From JBGCDD01 sp045105075 (GTDB taxonomy: Bacteria; Pseudomonadota; Alphaproteobacteria; Rhodobacterales; Rhodobacteraceae), in contig JBGCDD010000135.1 in assembly GCA_045105075.1 (NCBI GenBank), positions 1 to 30,338 on the forward strand: a stretch of 30,338 nucleotides of DNA, in the 5' to 3' direction. The notes under the pieces are model-generated. The model did no database searches and was not told where the DNA came from. It worked only from the letters and a program-made list of their open reading frames with translations. The translations under genes and the position numbers were made by a program. Below, piece after piece: positions 28,870-30,338 of this stretch (positions are counted from its first letter, which is position 1; each line of letters begins with the position of its first letter).

Positions 28870-30338
28870 ATGCCGAAGCGAACCGACATCCAGTCGATCA
28901 TGATCATCGGAGCAGGCCCCATCGTCATCGGACAGGCCTGCGAATTTGACTATTCCGGCGCGCAGGCCTGCAAAGCTTTGCGCGAAGAAGGCTACCGCGT
29001 GATCTTGGTCAACTCGAACCCGGCCACAATCATGACCGACCCGGGGCTGGCCGATGCCACCTATATCGAACCCATTACGCCCGAAATCGTTGCCAAAATC
29101 ATCGAAAAGGAACGCCCCGATGCTTTGCTGCCAACAATGGGTGGTCAAACCGGGCTGAACACGTCGCTTGCGTTGGAAGAAATGGGCGTGCTCGACAAGT
29201 TTGGCGTCGAAATGATCGGTGCGAAACGCGATGCTATTGAAAGGGCCGAAGTCCGAAAACTGTTCCGCGGGGCGATGGACCGTTTGGGTATCGAGAACCC
29301 CAAACCCACAATTGCCACAGCTCCAAAAGGTGACAACGGGAAAAAAGATCTGACCGCAGGTCTTTCCGAAGCCATGAACGCGCTGGAAGACATTGGTCTG
29401 CCTGCCATCATCCGCCCTGCCTTTACGCTGGGCGGCACTGGCGGCGGCGTGGCGTACAACCGCGATGATTACGAACATTTCTGCCGCTCGGGGATGGATG
29501 CCAGTCCGGTTGGGCAAATCCTGATCGATGAATCGCTGCTGGGCTGGAAAGAGTTCGAAATGGAGGTGGTGCGCGACACTGCTGACAACGCCATAATCGT
29601 CTGCGCTATTGAAAACGTGGATCCCATGGGCGTTCACACCGGTGATTCCATCACTGTGGCCCCTGCGCTGACGCTGACCGACAAAGAATACCAGATCATG
29701 CGCAACGGCTCGATTGCGGTGCTGCGCGAAATCGGCGTCGAAACCGGTGGCTCCAATGTGCAGTGGGCGATCAACCCGGAAGACGGACGTATGGTTGTGA
29801 TCGAGATGAACCCGCGGGTGTCGCGATCCTCGGCGCTGGCGTCCAAAGCCACAGGTTTCCCGATTGCCAAGATCGCGGCAAAACTGGCCGTGGGCTACAC
29901 GCTGGACGAGCTCGACAATGACATTACCAAAGTCACCCCCGCCAGCTTTGAGCCGACAATTGACTATGTTGTCACCAAGATCCCGCGCTGTGCGTTTGAG
30001 AAATTCCCCGGCTCGGAACCTCACCTGACAACGGCGATGAAATCCGTGGGCGAGGCGATGGCGATTGGTCGCACCATCCACGAATCTCTGCAGAAGGCCC
30101 TGGCCAGCATGGAAACTGGGCTGACCGGGTTTGACGACATCGAAATTCCCGGGGCTCCGGACACGGCCGCCATCACCATGGCGCTGTCTCAGCAAACCCC
30201 CGACAGGATCCGTGTGATCGCCCAGGCCATGCGCCACGGCATGAGTGACGACGACATTCACGCCGTCACCATGTTTGATCCGTGGTTTTTGGCCCGCATC
30301 CGCGAAATCATCGACATGGAAACCGAGCTGAAAAAAAC
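28870..30338 (+). CDS. carB: Carbamoyl-phosphate synthase large subunit, N-terminal part
   Basis: The first 489 residues are present; the gene runs off the end (the full protein is usually about 1,100 residues). It starts MPKRTDIQSIMIIGAGPIVIG, then GYRVILVNSNPATIMTD, LPTMGGQTGLN, the ATP-grasp segment AFTLGGTGGGVAYN and the metal-binding NPRVSRSSALASKATG. This half makes carboxyphosphate and carbamate for arginine and pyrimidine synthesis, using ammonia from the CarA subunit, which is not in the window. A short insertion around residues 155-165 (Lys/Gly rich) looks normal for alphaproteobacteria. Confidence 0.97.
   Translation, partial: MPKRTDIQSIMIIGAGPIVIGQACEFDYSGAQACKALREEGYRVILVNSNPATIMTDPGLADATYIEPITPEIVAKIIEKERPDALLPTMGGQTGLNTSLALEEMGVLDKFGVEMIGAKRDAIERAEVRKLFRGAMDRLGIENPKPTIATAPKGDNGKKDLTAGLSEAMNALEDIGLPAIIRPAFTLGGTGGGVAYNRDDYEHFCRSGMDASPVGQILIDESLLGWKEFEMEVVRDTADNAIIVCAIENVDPMGVHTGDSITVAPALTLTDKEYQIMRNGSIAVLREIGVETGGSNVQWAINPEDGRMVVIEMNPRVSRSSALASKATGFPIAKIAAKLAVGYTLDELDNDITKVTPASFEPTIDYVVTKIPRCAFEKFPGSEPHLTTAMKSVGEAMAIGRTIHESLQKALASMETGLTGFDDIEIPGAPDTAAITMALSQQTPDRIRVIAQAMRHGMSDDDIHAVTMFDPWFLARIREIIDMETELKK

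Noticed and set aside
28846..30261. 471-codon minus-strand open frame opposite carB
   Set aside because: carB is clearly coding on the plus strand; the antisense product looks non-protein-like.

Overview
The window looks like a chromosomal stretch from an alphaproteobacterium of the Rhodobacteraceae (Roseobacter group). The supporting signs are the high-GC, gene-dense layout, the one-cysteine form of ribosomal protein L36, the methylmalonyl-CoA epimerase gene followed by a DUF1467 gene, a DUF6455 protein, a DNA polymerase IV with a cysteine-rich N-terminal extension, and roseobacter-style LivF and phenylacetate-CoA-ligase-like genes. This placement is made by eye and no database was searched. 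No integrase, transposase, phage gene or CRISPR array was seen.

Layout. Positions 1-3.3 kb (+) hold the end of a LivF-type ABC ATPase, an adenylate-forming CoA ligase-like enzyme and a two-half iron(III)-type permease. Positions 3.3-7.9 kb (-) form one co-oriented block: class III cyclase with FHA domain, XRE-cupin regulator, GNAT acetyltransferase, YtcJ-like amidohydrolase and an overlapping CobW/G3E GTPase. Positions 8.2-8.6 kb (-) carry rpmJ and tRNA-Val(GAC). Next come an N-formylglutamate amidohydrolase (+), an unrecognised low-GC gene (-), dinB (-) and a divergent Nudix hydrolase (+). A 150-base convergent gap between the Nudix gene and pyrF folds on paper into a three-way-junction RNA with its own terminator. 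Upstream of pyrF lie three small, related, unrecognised genes (13.2-14.2 kb, -), divergent from clpB. Positions 17-19.5 kb hold a fasciclin protein with an ECF-like promoter, a twin-CDGSH protein, a DUF6455 protein, an IMPACT-family protein and an M48 lipoprotein protease. Positions 19.7-22.4 kb (+) hold a small unknown protein, an HDAC-family deacetylase, a nitroreductase and an EI24/CysZ-like membrane protein. Then come DUF1467 and methylmalonyl-CoA epimerase (-), a response regulator coupled to a 48-residue membrane protein (+), a DUF1501/DUF1800 pair (-), aspS (-) and the start of carB (+), which runs off the end.

Most genes are housekeeping or common accessory genes. The parts that look least described are the candidate structured RNA at 12284-12412, the three-member small-paralogue cluster at 13179-14203, the low-GC gene at 9656-10384, a conserved roughly 40-base dispersed repeat with two copies 25 kb apart, and several clear inverted repeats placed at start codons or ribosome binding sites (fbpB-like permease, XRE-cupin gene, nitroreductase).
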